Assembly: GCF_013213835.1 (NCBI RefSeq)
Contig: NZ_JABSSU010000007.1
Location: 168,758 to 232,757, forward strand
DNA from: Winogradskyella sp.
Lineage (GTDB): Bacteria; Bacteroidota; Bacteroidia; Flavobacteriales; Flavobacteriaceae
Direction: 5' to 3'
Length of the DNA: 64,000 nucleotides
Shown one piece after another: positions 54,421-63,236 of the stretch (its first letter is position 1; each line of letters opens with the position of its first letter). A program made the position numbers and the translations under genes. The notes under the pieces were generated by a model. It saw only the letters and a list, made by a program, of their open reading frames with translations. It did not search any database and was not told where the DNA came from.

Positions 54421-55380
54421 ATGGCAAATGTTTTATGGCTTCAAGGAGGGGCATGTAGTGGCAATACTATGTCTTTTCTAAATGCTGAAGAACCAACCGT
54501 TGTCGAGTTAATAACAGACTTTGGACTCAATATTCTTTGGCACCCTACCACCGGTCTCCAAATCGGTGATCAAGTTCAAGATTTATTAAAAGACATTCTT
54601 TCAGGCAAAGAACAAATGGACATTCTTGTCTATGAAGGCTCTTTAATTGAGGGTCCTAATGGCACTGGTTCTATGAACTACTTTGCAGACAGACCAATGA
54701 AAGACTGGATTAAAGAACTTTCTGAGGTTGCAGGTTATGTAGTCGCTATCGGTGACTGTGCAACGTGGGGTGGAATTCCCGCAGTTGCACCAAATCCTAG
54801 TGAGTCAACTGGATTACAATTTCACAAAAAAGAAAAAGGTGGTTTCTTAGGTGCTGACTACGTATCTAAAGGCGGCTTACCGGTAATTAATATTCCTGGT
54901 TGTCCAGCACATCCAGATTGGATTACACAAATTCTCGTGGCTATTGCTGTCGGAAGAATAGGCGATGTGCAAATTGACGACTATCACCGACCTAAAACCT
55001 TCTTCACAGACTTTGTACAAGACGGTTGTACTAACGTTACTAATTTCTTACAAAAAACAGATGGCGGATTTGGTGAACGTGGTGGTTGCTTGTTCTATGA
55101 GGTTGGATGTAGAGGCCCAATGACTAGGGCAAGTTGTAATAACATCCTTTGGAACAGACAATCAAGTAAAACACGTACTAATCATCCTTGTTTAGGATGC
55201 ACCGAACCGGGATTCCCACATAACGATCTTGCTAAAGGAAGTGTGTTCAAAACTATGAAGTATATGGGCGTTTTCCCTAAGGAAGTACCAACAGGACGAA
55301 GCAAATTAGCGTACTATATGGAAGCAGGTTTCCAGAAAGTGCTTCCTGTTAACAGAAAAGTGATGGAAACATCCAAATAA
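54421..55380 (+). CDS. hupS: Uptake [NiFe]-hydrogenase small subunit, group 2a type
   Basis: The 319-residue protein starts MANVLWLQGGACSGNTMSFLNAEEPT, nearly the same as cyanobacterial HupS and actinobacterial HucS. No twin-arginine signal is present, so the enzyme is cytoplasmic-facing. Candidate cluster ligands are C12, C113, C161, C203, C223, C230, C239, C257 and C260. The first proximal-site cysteine of other groups is replaced (GGACSG rather than CTGCS), as in HucS, whose clusters were reported as [3Fe-4S]. It passes electrons from the active site to a quinone-linked acceptor. It is followed 21 nt later by the large subunit. Confidence 0.92.
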   Translation: MANVLWLQGGACSGNTMSFLNAEEPTVVELITDFGLNILWHPTTGLQIGDQVQDLLKDILSGKEQMDILVYEGSLIEGPNGTGSMNYFADRPMKDWIKELSEVAGYVVAIGDCATWGGIPAVAPNPSESTGLQFHKKEKGGFLGADYVSKGGLPVINIPGCPAHPDWITQILVAIAVGRIGDVQIDDYHRPKTFFTDFVQDGCTNVTNFLQKTDGGFGERGGCLFYEVGCRGPMTRASCNNILWNRQSSKTRTNHPCLGCTEPGFPHNDLAKGSVFKTMKYMGVFPKEVPTGRSKLAYYMEAGFQKVLPVNRKVMETSK

Positions 55381-55401
55381 CTAACTAAAGAAAGAATTAA
55401 A

Positions 55402-56997
55402 ATGTCTGTAAAAGAATTAAATATATCACCTGTAGGACGCGTTGAAGGAGATTTAGATGTAAAGGTATACATTGATAATGGAAAAGTGACGCGTGCACAT
55501 ACTCAAGCAGCAATGTTTAGAGGTTTTGAAAAAATTATGGCAGGTAAAGATCCACAATCTGGATTAATTGTTACACCGAGAATATGTGGCATATGCGGTG
55601 GATCGCACTTATATTGTGCATCTTCTGCATTAGATACAGCTTGGGGAACGCAATTATCACCAAATGCATTATTACTTAGAGCAATTGGTCAAGCTACAGA
55701 AACCATACAAAGTATTCCGAGGTGGTTTTACGCCATTTTCGCTACCGATATGGCCAATAAAAAGTTTGCAAATAAACCACTATATCAAGAAGTAGTTAAA
55801 CGTTGGGCAGCTTATGTGGGTGAAACTTTTCAAATAGGATTAACAGCGAGTGCTTTACCAGTGCAAGTCTATGCCTTATTTGGTGGACAATGGCCACACT
55901 CAAGTTATATGGTTCCTGGTGGTGTAATGTGTGCACCTACTTTAAAGGATATTACAAGAGCACACGCAATTATGACACAGTTTAAAAACGACTGGCTTGA
56001 GCCTGTTTGGTTAGGTTGTACCATTGAGCGCTACCTCGAGATAAAATCATGGGACGATATGCTGGCTTGGATGGAAGAAAGTGAATCGCACAAAAACAGT
56101 GACCTTGGATTACTAATAAGAGCCGGATTAGAATTTGGTTTAGATACCTTCGGTAAAGGTGTTGGTAAATTCTTAGCTTTTGGAACATATTTACATAAAG
56201 ATCACTATAACAATCCAACGATTGAGGGTAGAAACGATGCTTTAATTAGTTCAAGTGGTTTCTTTGATGGGGAAAACTGGCATGAGTTTGATCACTTAAA
56301 AGTAAGTGAGCACGTAAAGCACTCTTGGTATAACAATCAAGAAGACGGATTGCATCCTTGGGATGAGCCACTTCCCGACCCAGCTAAATCAAAAACACTA
56401 CATGATACAGATTTTGACGGACAGTATTCATGGGCAAAAGCACCAAGATATGATGGTCACGCTGTAGAAGCAGGACCAATTGCACGATGCTTGATGAATG
56501 GTAATCCTAATAATCTAGATCATCAAATCAAAGACCCATTCTTTGTTGATGCCTTCAAAAAACTTGGTGGTGCAAGTGTATTCACACGTGTACTAGCACG
56601 CGTACACGAAGCGCCAAGACTTTATAAATTAATAGACCAATGGCTATCTGAAATTGACTTAGATGGAGAGTTCTACATCAAACCTGTAGAAAAAGATGGT
56701 AAAGGTTTTGGAGCTACAGAAGCAGCAAGAGGATCTTTAGCACATTGGGTTGAAATTAAAGATGGTGTAATTAAGAACTATCAAGTTATGGCACCTACTA
56801 CTTGGAACGTTGGACCTAATGATTCTGAAGGTAATCCTGGGCCGATAGAAGCCGCATTAGAAGGCATAGATATTGAGGATCCTAGCGATCCTGTTGAGGT
56901 AGGTATTGTAGCTCGTTCGTTTGATTCATGTTTAGTATGTACTGTTCATGCCCATGATGAAAAGAGCGGAGTTGAGTTATCTAAATTTAAACTATAA
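55402..56997 (+). CDS. hupL: Uptake [NiFe]-hydrogenase large subunit, group 2a type
   Basis: The 531-residue catalytic subunit starts ISPVGRVEGDLDVKV. The L1 motif RICGICGGSH carries C62 and C65. The L2 motif DSCLVCTVH carries C510 and C513, the other two Ni ligands. The 15 residues after His516 (AHDEKSGVELSKFKL) should be removed by HupW after nickel insertion. The small variable changes in L2 (Ser509 instead of Pro) are shared with group 2a relatives. It oxidises H2 to protons and electrons. Confidence 0.93.
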   Translation: MSVKELNISPVGRVEGDLDVKVYIDNGKVTRAHTQAAMFRGFEKIMAGKDPQSGLIVTPRICGICGGSHLYCASSALDTAWGTQLSPNALLLRAIGQATETIQSIPRWFYAIFATDMANKKFANKPLYQEVVKRWAAYVGETFQIGLTASALPVQVYALFGGQWPHSSYMVPGGVMCAPTLKDITRAHAIMTQFKNDWLEPVWLGCTIERYLEIKSWDDMLAWMEESESHKNSDLGLLIRAGLEFGLDTFGKGVGKFLAFGTYLHKDHYNNPTIEGRNDALISSSGFFDGENWHEFDHLKVSEHVKHSWYNNQEDGLHPWDEPLPDPAKSKTLHDTDFDGQYSWAKAPRYDGHAVEAGPIARCLMNGNPNNLDHQIKDPFFVDAFKKLGGASVFTRVLARVHEAPRLYKLIDQWLSEIDLDGEFYIKPVEKDGKGFGATEAARGSLAHWVEIKDGVIKNYQVMAPTTWNVGPNDSEGNPGPIEAALEGIDIEDPSDPVEVGIVARSFDSCLVCTVHAHDEKSGVELSKFKL

Positions 56998-57019
56998 CAA
57001 TCAATATATTAATCATTAA

Positions 57020-57057
57020 AACTTTCTTAGGTCTTTTTGGACTCAAGAAAGTTTTTT
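57020..57057 (+). terminator. Hairpin between hupL and hupW
   Basis: ACTTTCTT/AAGAAAGT with an inner TC..GGA pairing is followed by a T-run. It lies between the structural and the maturation genes and may reduce expression of the latter relative to hupSL. Confidence 0.65.
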
Positions 57058-57073
57058 AAGTTTTAGTGCACAC

Positions 57074-57559
57074 ATGAAAACAGCAATAATGGGTTTTGGT
57101 AACCCAGTTCGAAGTGATGATGGCATAGGTATGTACGTTATTGAAGAACTCAAAAAAAATATTGGTGAATCTGATCATATCAACATATTTGATATGGGAA
57201 CGGCTGCATTTGAAGTTCTCTTTGGACTTAAAGGTCATAACAAAATAATTTTAGTCGACGCAGTAGTAAATAGTAACGAGCCTGTTGGCACCTTGTTTAA
57301 GGTTCCTGCAGAAGAAGTACTTAGAGCACCACAAGATGATCCATTGGTATTCTTGCACGGGATGAAATGGGATCAGGCACTATCCTATGCAAAAAAGATT
57401 TTGCATGATGAGTACCCAGAAGATATTCAGGTATATCTCATAGCGATTGAAAATACGAAGCTCGAAGTGGACTTAAGCCAGCCGGCAAAGGAAGCTGGTG
57501 ACAAGGTTGTGCAACATATTTTGGAAGATTTAGCACAAGAAAAACTAATTAACGCATAA
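57074..57559 (+). CDS. hupW: Hydrogenase maturation protease
   Basis: The 161-residue protein has the HyaD/HybD fold start GFGNPVRSDDGIGMYVIEEL with Asp15/16. The other predicted nickel-sensing ligands lie in IILVDAVV and VFLHGMKWDQ (His). It clips the HupL C-terminal tail once nickel is in place. It overlaps the next gene by 1 nt (TAATG). Confidence 0.92.
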   Translation: MKTAIMGFGNPVRSDDGIGMYVIEELKKNIGESDHINIFDMGTAAFEVLFGLKGHNKIILVDAVVNSNEPVGTLFKVPAEEVLRAPQDDPLVFLHGMKWDQALSYAKKILHDEYPEDIQVYLIAIENTKLEVDLSQPAKEAGDKVVQHILEDLAQEKLINA

Positions 57560-57867
57560 TGGTTGCACTTAAGGCATCACATATACAATTAGATAATAGC
57601 ATTGTTTCTAAGGTGTTTCAAAACATTCATTATGCCTATGTCGCTTACGCGAAAGCACAAAACCGATTACTTATTACGCCGGTAAGTAGCAAGTGGTTTG
57701 TAAAAATGTACGAGCCTACACAGTTTTTACTGAAAGATAAAAATTTAAAAGGCGATAAATCCATTGCAGTAAGAGAAATTTTAATTGATAATAATATTGA
57801 GCAACAGGATAGACCACTGAATTTCGAGGTTGTCGAAAAAACCAACTTGATTAAAATACAACTCTAA
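57559..57867 (+). CDS. Hydrogenase operon protein of unknown function (102 aa)
   Basis: The product has no signal peptide or membrane segment. It is mixed alpha/beta, with VFQNIHYAYVAYAKAQNRLLITPVSSKWFVKMYEPTQFLLKDKNLKGDK. It overlaps hupW and the next gene by 1 nt each (TAATG junctions), so it is tightly coupled to hydrogenase production. I do not recognise a family. It could be a chaperone or a bound accessory subunit. Confidence 0.7.
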   Translation: MVALKASHIQLDNSIVSKVFQNIHYAYVAYAKAQNRLLITPVSSKWFVKMYEPTQFLLKDKNLKGDKSIAVREILIDNNIEQQDRPLNFEVVEKTNLIKIQL

Positions 57868-58133
57868 TGTCTATAAAACCTAAAGATGAAGACGCATGGC
57901 TTTTAGACTCAGAGGTACAATCTAAAGTTGAAAAAATAAAAGGTCAATGGAAAGTATCACTTGTATTTATTGACACTAAAAATCCCCGAAGGATTTTAAT
58001 ACGTGAAATTGGTAATTATAGAAGTGAAAAACTGGCAAATATTAGTGCAAAATATATGCAACAAACGGCGGCGAGAGATCCTCGAGGCACTCAAAAAGTA
58101 AATAAAGATGGTTACAATTTTAACATCAACTAG
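57867..58133 (+). CDS. Hydrogenase operon protein of unknown function (88 aa)
   Basis: The product is soluble and basic. WLLDSEVQSKVEKIKGQWKVSLVFIDTKNPRRILIREIGNYRSEKLANISAKYMQQTAARDPRGTQ suggests a small beta sheet plus one helix. It overlaps its left neighbour by 1 nt and the TPR gene by 26 nt. No family recognised. Its coupling suggests a stoichiometric partner or maturation factor. Confidence 0.7.
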   Translation: MSIKPKDEDAWLLDSEVQSKVEKIKGQWKVSLVFIDTKNPRRILIREIGNYRSEKLANISAKYMQQTAARDPRGTQKVNKDGYNFNIN

Positions 58134-59619
58134 TAATAAGAGTCAGGTAGAAGAAATTATCAAATCTATTGAACGCTTACATGAACTTGTTAATATAAAT
58201 TCGTTTCTCGATAATACGCCTGAAATATTATATGATATTAAAGTATCGGAGAATATGTTATATACAAAAGCGGATTGGCTAGATGCAGAACCTCCATATG
58301 TTTTTCCTGAGGTTGAGTTTTGTTCTGATAATTTATTAGCCTTAGTCTTCTTTAAATTAAACAACCATTTAAAAGCGTTAGAATATACATCAAAAGATGG
58401 ATTATTGGCGTTTCATATAATGATATCTTCATCAATAAAACAAGGGTTTGAAATAGACCTTAATATGGCTCAAGAATTTTTATCACCTCATAACGAGTGT
58501 ATAGTAAGACACTATGGTAATTGCACCACATCAACAAGTTTTGACGCACTAAAAAACCTCTATTTATCAGCACTTATAAATTATAAAGATGTTGATTCAA
58601 AAGCATTCACTATAAAACACTATTGTAATTTATTATTTGAAGTAGGAAATTATGCTGAAGCTGAAGAATTTATTAGAAGCACACTTTATGAGAATCATCT
58701 AACACATATTTCTAGTATTTGTCTTAAAAACAGCTTAGCAACTGCAATGATGAGTCAGTTACAATATCCATTTAATGAAGAAAAGATTGATACTATTTTA
58801 GATCTGTATGACGAGTGTCTCTCATTTTATGAATCAATAAATGATTCAATTAATACTGGTTTGTGCTATGTAAATGCTTCAGAGGTGGCTAGCTATAAAA
58901 ATGATTATGTCTCATCAAAAAATTATATTAATAAAGCGATTCTAATTTTTAAAAAAGAAGAGATTTTTGAATTATTAGGTGAAGCAAATCTTCGTAAGGC
59001 GAACTTGTTATATAATTGGTCAAAAAATGGAAGTCCGCAATATTACAAACCAGCAATAAATGCTTATCAGGATACTTTAAAGATATTTAAAAGAGATACG
59101 CATCCAGAACAGTTTGCAGACATTCATCATAATCTGGCCTTGATATATTCTGAAATTCCAGTGTCTCTTGAGGAGAAACCTATGTGGACAGCCTTTTGCG
59201 CTTCGTCCTTTAAAGAAGTCTTAGCAATTTATAAAAAAGAAACACATCCTTATCAGTTTGCAATGGCCAGTCATAATTATGCCACAGCACTTATGGGTTT
59301 CCCAGAAGCCAAATTACATAACAATACAGATAAAGCTTATGGTCTATTTGGAGATGCCTTGAGTATTAGAACGGCCATAAATTATCCTTTTGAACGTGCT
59401 TTAACACTTGTCAATCAGTTAGAATTGATGTGGCTAATGCACAATGAAACAGAAATAGAAGAAACAGAAAATTATGAGTTAATGCTTCAAAAAGCCAACG
59501 AAATTAAAACTTTGGTTACTGATGAAAAACTTGTCGCTACAGCAAACGAGCATATTGAAGCTTTAGAAAACCTTAAATCCGTATTGACAAAAAATGCACG
59601 AGACATCGATAGTAAGTAG
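58108..59619 (+). CDS. TPR-like protein of the hydrogenase operon
   Basis: The 503-residue soluble protein has helical repeats across residues 150-490 (FEVGNYAEAEEFIRSTLYENH; NEEKIDTILDLYDECLSFYES; KNDYVSSKNYINKAILIFKKEEIFELLGEANLRKANLLYNW; DTLKIFKRDTHPEQFADIHHNLALIYSEIP). It overlaps both its neighbours by 26 nt. TPR-type proteins occur in several group 2a hydrogenase loci, where they may aid assembly of the large complex. Exact function is unknown. Confidence 0.78.
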   Translation: MVTILTSTSNKSQVEEIIKSIERLHELVNINSFLDNTPEILYDIKVSENMLYTKADWLDAEPPYVFPEVEFCSDNLLALVFFKLNNHLKALEYTSKDGLLAFHIMISSSIKQGFEIDLNMAQEFLSPHNECIVRHYGNCTTSTSFDALKNLYLSALINYKDVDSKAFTIKHYCNLLFEVGNYAEAEEFIRSTLYENHLTHISSICLKNSLATAMMSQLQYPFNEEKIDTILDLYDECLSFYESINDSINTGLCYVNASEVASYKNDYVSSKNYINKAILIFKKEEIFELLGEANLRKANLLYNWSKNGSPQYYKPAINAYQDTLKIFKRDTHPEQFADIHHNLALIYSEIPVSLEEKPMWTAFCASSFKEVLAIYKKETHPYQFAMASHNYATALMGFPEAKLHNNTDKAYGLFGDALSIRTAINYPFERALTLVNQLELMWLMHNETEIEETENYELMLQKANEIKTLVTDEKLVATANEHIEALENLKSVLTKNARDIDSK

Positions 59620-59941
59620 TATAATGCGAACGCTCGAAATGGAATTTGAGCAAGAGCAGTTAAAACAGATGAAAGCCATTCACCTAAAAGTGGGCATTTT
59701 ATCTAATATAGAACCAAGGCTTTTACAAAATGCATATGTAGCCTACAATCAGGCCAATCCTGGCTATGAACGTGTAGGTTTGCATATAGAGTCTGTAGAT
59801 ATCAAAGTAAAATGCGAAGTGTGCACGCACGTGACGCACGTTAAAAACTATCGTTTTTTATGTGAAAACTGTGGGCGACCCACAAAAAACATTATTCAAG
59901 GCGAAGAAATGTTAATACATAAAGTAGAATTTGAAGATTAA
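59594..59941 (+). CDS. hypA: Hydrogenase nickel chaperone HypA
   Basis: The 115-residue protein begins MHETSIV with the nickel-binding His2. The zinc site has CEVC and CENC pairs (VKCEVCTHVTH.. FLCENCGRP). It delivers nickel with HypB to HupL. The start overlaps the TPR gene by 26 nt. Confidence 0.95.
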   Translation: MHETSIVSSIMRTLEMEFEQEQLKQMKAIHLKVGILSNIEPRLLQNAYVAYNQANPGYERVGLHIESVDIKVKCEVCTHVTHVKNYRFLCENCGRPTKNIIQGEEMLIHKVEFED

Positions 59942-59956
59942 AAAAAGAAAGAAACT

Positions 59957-60697
59957 ATGTGTGAAAAATCAACAACAGGACAGGCAGTAGAAAAATCAAC
60001 AAAAGCACCTCGTGGTACCGTAGCCTGCGAGAACACAAATATCAACTTACTGAAGGCTAACGACTATGTAGCCGATGTGATTCGAAAGGAAATGGCCAAA
60101 CACCAAACCTTATTAATCAACGTCACCTCATCTGCAGGAAGTGGTAAAACCACTCTAATGCAAAAAACTGCAGAACGCCTAAAGGACAAGTTGAATATGG
60201 CTGTAATGGTAGGCGACTTAGAAACGGAACGTGATGCAGTAAGAATTCGAGAAACAGGAATTCAGGCATTACAAATTGTAACTGGTGGTATTTGCCACTT
60301 AGAGTCACAAATGATTCATCAGGTGTTAGACCAATTCGATTTAGCAAATATCGATTTGTTATTTATTGAAAACGTTGGAAACTTGGTATGTCCTGCTTCT
60401 TTTGATTTAGGTGAAGATTACCGTGTTACACTTATTGCTACAACTGAAGGTGATGACAAACCAAAGAAGTACCCAAGAATGTTCTTAACGAGCGATTTAA
60501 TGTTGGTGTCTAAGTCAGATTTATTACCGCATTTACCATTTTCTGTAGATGCCGTAACTAAAGATGCGAGAGAAGTCAATCACGAGTTAGAAGTGATTCA
60601 GATATCATCTTTGACTGATGAAGGTATCGATGCGTGGTGTGACTGGTTGGTGAAAAAAGTAGTAGCCAAGAAAGAAGGAAAGAACGTTTTGGTTTAA
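59957..60697 (+). CDS. hypB: Hydrogenase nickel incorporation GTPase HypB
   Basis: The 246-residue GTPase has the P-loop SSAGSGKTTLM, the GDLETERDAVRI switch and the ENVGNLVCPASFDLGEDYRV metal/GTP region with Cys. The long His-rich N-terminal nickel store found in some HypB proteins is missing; the N-terminus is short (MCEKSTTGQAV..), with Cys2 present. It follows hypA after 15 nt. Confidence 0.95.
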   Translation: MCEKSTTGQAVEKSTKAPRGTVACENTNINLLKANDYVADVIRKEMAKHQTLLINVTSSAGSGKTTLMQKTAERLKDKLNMAVMVGDLETERDAVRIRETGIQALQIVTGGICHLESQMIHQVLDQFDLANIDLLFIENVGNLVCPASFDLGEDYRVTLIATTEGDDKPKKYPRMFLTSDLMLVSKSDLLPHLPFSVDAVTKDAREVNHELEVIQISSLTDEGIDAWCDWLVKKVVAKKEGKNVLV

Positions 60698-60706
60698 ATG
60701 AGATAA

Positions 60707-63004
60707 ATGAGCAATACCTATTGCATACAAATTTCGGGACGTGTTCAAGGCGTTGGGTTTAGACCTTTTGTCTATAACCTTGCTTTAGAACACCAACTCA
60801 CCGGAACGGTAAGCAATAACGAAAACGGTGTGCTTATTTACATCAACACAACTGAAGCTCAAGCACATAAATTCTTAGATGCTATCATCGCTTCTGCGCC
60901 TAAAGTTTCAAAGATTATACAATCGTCAATTTCAGAAAGTGCGACTCAAAGTTTTAAGGCATTCAAAATAGTGCCTTCAGAGACCAAAGGTCAAATCAAT
61001 ATTCCGTTGACACCAGATTTTGCAGTTTGTAATAGCTGTAAAACTGAAATGGATGACCCAAAAAATAGGCGTTACAATTATGCGTTTACAACTTGTGTCA
61101 CTTGCGGTCCGCGTTATGCCATTACCACAAAATTTCCTTTTGAACGTGTACACACCACAATCAATAGTTTTGAAATGTGTGGCACTTGTGAAGATGAATA
61201 TACAGACCCAACAGACAGGCGATTTCATTCACAAACCAACTCGTGTGCAGATTGCGGGATTGCACTATCAATAACAGACAACAACGGAAATGTCATTGAA
61301 AGCAATCAAGACAGTATCTTAGATAAAGTTGCTAACATATTACATCAAGGGAATATCATTGCCTTGAAAAATACGAATGGGTATTTGCTGTGTTGCGATG
61401 CTTCTAATCCAGAAGTGATTCAAACATTAAGAATTCGAAAACAACGACCTAATAAGCCTTTTGCAGTTGTTTTTCCTTCTTTGGATGCGGTTCAAAACGC
61501 TTTTGTAATATCACCTTCTGAAGCTAATGCTCTGAGTTCTGAAGTCGCACCAATTGTAATTTTAAATAACAAAGTTTCAACTGGAATTGCAACGCAAACC
61601 ATAGCGCCAGCACTCAATCAAACTGGTGTGATGTTACCACACACGGCCTTGTTGTATCTCTTGATGAAACGCTTTGGGAAACCAATGGTAGCCACAAGTG
61701 GCAATAGTCACGGATTGCCTATGATTTCTACTGAAAAAGAAGCGCAAAAAAAGTTAAATGGCATAGCAGACTACCTTGTACACCATAATCTTGAGATTAA
61801 CTTTCCGCAAGACGATTCGGTGGTGAAATATGTTAATGACCAACGCATTATCATTAGACGTTCTCGTGGATTGGCGCCAAGCAATCTGTCTCAGAAATCT
61901 GAATTAGACAATGTGCTGGCCACAGGTGCTGATATGAAAAGTGCTTTCGCTATAGCGAAAAAAGAACAAACTTACATCAGTCAGTACTTCGGAAATCTGG
62001 CGAGTTATGATGTTTTGCAACGCTACACATCTACACTCAATAAATTCAAAGACATCTTTTCATTACAGCCAAAAGCAGTTTTGGTAGATAAACATATCAA
62101 TTATTACAGCACGCAATTGGGTTATGAATTGGCCGAAAACCACAGCATTCCCACAAAAGCCATTCAGCATCATAAAGCGCATTTTGCGAGTGTGTTGGGT
62201 GAGCATCAACTGTTCGATACAGATAAACGCATTTTAGGTGTGGTTTGGGATGGTACTGGATTGGGTGATGACCAGCAGATTTGGGGTGGCGAGTTTTTTC
62301 AATACCATAACAACAGTATAGAACGTCTATCGCAATTCGAATATTTCGATTGGATAGCCAACGATAAAATGGCCAAAGAACCGCGCTTGTCCTTATTCAG
62401 TATTTTAAAGAAAGAACAAAAAGCTTTAATCGCTTCCAAATTCAACAAAACTGAATGGCAAGTGTATTCAAAAATGCTTCAGAAAAACGAGCTTAAAACC
62501 TCTTCGGTTGGGCGTTTATTTGATGCAGTAGCTTCCGCCTTAGATTTAGCAGATTTCAATACGTATGAAGCAGAAGCTTCTATGCAGTTAGAGCAATGTG
62601 CCAGTCAGTATTCAGGCAAAGCACCTATAGATTTTCTGCAAGCTGTGGATTATGACAAAATCCCTTCGGCATACATCATCAACGAGATTTTCAGACAATA
62701 TCAAGCAGGTGTTTCAAAATCACTTTTGGCCTACAGTTTTATCTATACGCTGGCAAGATGCATTGAAAAAATTGCTTCAGAAAATAACCTACAAACCGTG
62801 GCGTGTAGCGGTGGTGTTTTTCAGAATAGTGTTCTGGTCAAACTACTGTTAGCATCGTCATTAGATATTAGATTACATAAAGACCTTTCGCCTAACGATG
62901 AAAACATCGCGTTTGGGCAATTACAATATTTTCAACATATAAAAGACCATAAAAATGTGTTTAGCAATACCCGGAAAAATAAAGGACATTACATTACAGC
63001 ATAA
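60707..63004 (+). CDS. hypF: Carbamoyltransferase HypF
   Basis: The 765-residue enzyme has an acylphosphatase domain (SGRVQGVGFRPFVYNLA), two zinc knuckles (CNSCKTEM..CVTCG and CGTCEDEY..CADCG), a YrdC-like domain (GNIIALKNTNGYLLCCDASNPEVIQTLRIRKQRPNKPFAVVFP) and a Kae1-like domain (HHKAHFASVLGEH; GVVWDGTGLGDDQQIWGGEF; ACSGGVFQNSVL). It makes thiocarbamate on HypE for the Fe(CN)2CO cofactor. Its 3' end overlaps hypC by 50 nt. Confidence 0.95.
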   Translation: MSNTYCIQISGRVQGVGFRPFVYNLALEHQLTGTVSNNENGVLIYINTTEAQAHKFLDAIIASAPKVSKIIQSSISESATQSFKAFKIVPSETKGQINIPLTPDFAVCNSCKTEMDDPKNRRYNYAFTTCVTCGPRYAITTKFPFERVHTTINSFEMCGTCEDEYTDPTDRRFHSQTNSCADCGIALSITDNNGNVIESNQDSILDKVANILHQGNIIALKNTNGYLLCCDASNPEVIQTLRIRKQRPNKPFAVVFPSLDAVQNAFVISPSEANALSSEVAPIVILNNKVSTGIATQTIAPALNQTGVMLPHTALLYLLMKRFGKPMVATSGNSHGLPMISTEKEAQKKLNGIADYLVHHNLEINFPQDDSVVKYVNDQRIIIRRSRGLAPSNLSQKSELDNVLATGADMKSAFAIAKKEQTYISQYFGNLASYDVLQRYTSTLNKFKDIFSLQPKAVLVDKHINYYSTQLGYELAENHSIPTKAIQHHKAHFASVLGEHQLFDTDKRILGVVWDGTGLGDDQQIWGGEFFQYHNNSIERLSQFEYFDWIANDKMAKEPRLSLFSILKKEQKALIASKFNKTEWQVYSKMLQKNELKTSSVGRLFDAVASALDLADFNTYEAEASMQLEQCASQYSGKAPIDFLQAVDYDKIPSAYIINEIFRQYQAGVSKSLLAYSFIYTLARCIEKIASENNLQTVACSGGVFQNSVLVKLLLASSLDIRLHKDLSPNDENIAFGQLQYFQHIKDHKNVFSNTRKNKGHYITA

Positions 63005-63236
63005 CGGCATGGTACGGATGGCCAAAGTCTCTTTTGGTGGCATTGTAAAAGAAGCCAGTCTTGAGATGTTACCAGATGCTACCGTTGGTGATTATGTGCT
63101 GGTGCACGTAGGCGTGGCCATTAGTAAAGTGAACGAAGAAGAAGCCCAAAAAACCTTTAAATATCTCGAAGAAATTGGGGAATTGGGCGAGTTAGAAGAC
63201 GTAGATGAATACCTACCTAAAACAGAGGAGTTATGA
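62955..63236 (+). CDS. hypC: Hydrogenase assembly chaperone HypC
   Basis: The 93-residue protein starts [12 protein letters not shown] with the essential Cys2, followed by [42 protein letters not shown]. It carries the iron cofactor with HypD and binds the HupL precursor. It overlaps hypF by 50 nt and hypD by 4 nt (ATGA). Confidence 0.95.
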   Translation: MCLAIPGKIKDITLQHNGMVRMAKVSFGGIVKEASLEMLPDATVGDYVLVHVGVAISKVNEEEAQKTFKYLEEIGELGELEDVDEYLPKTEEL

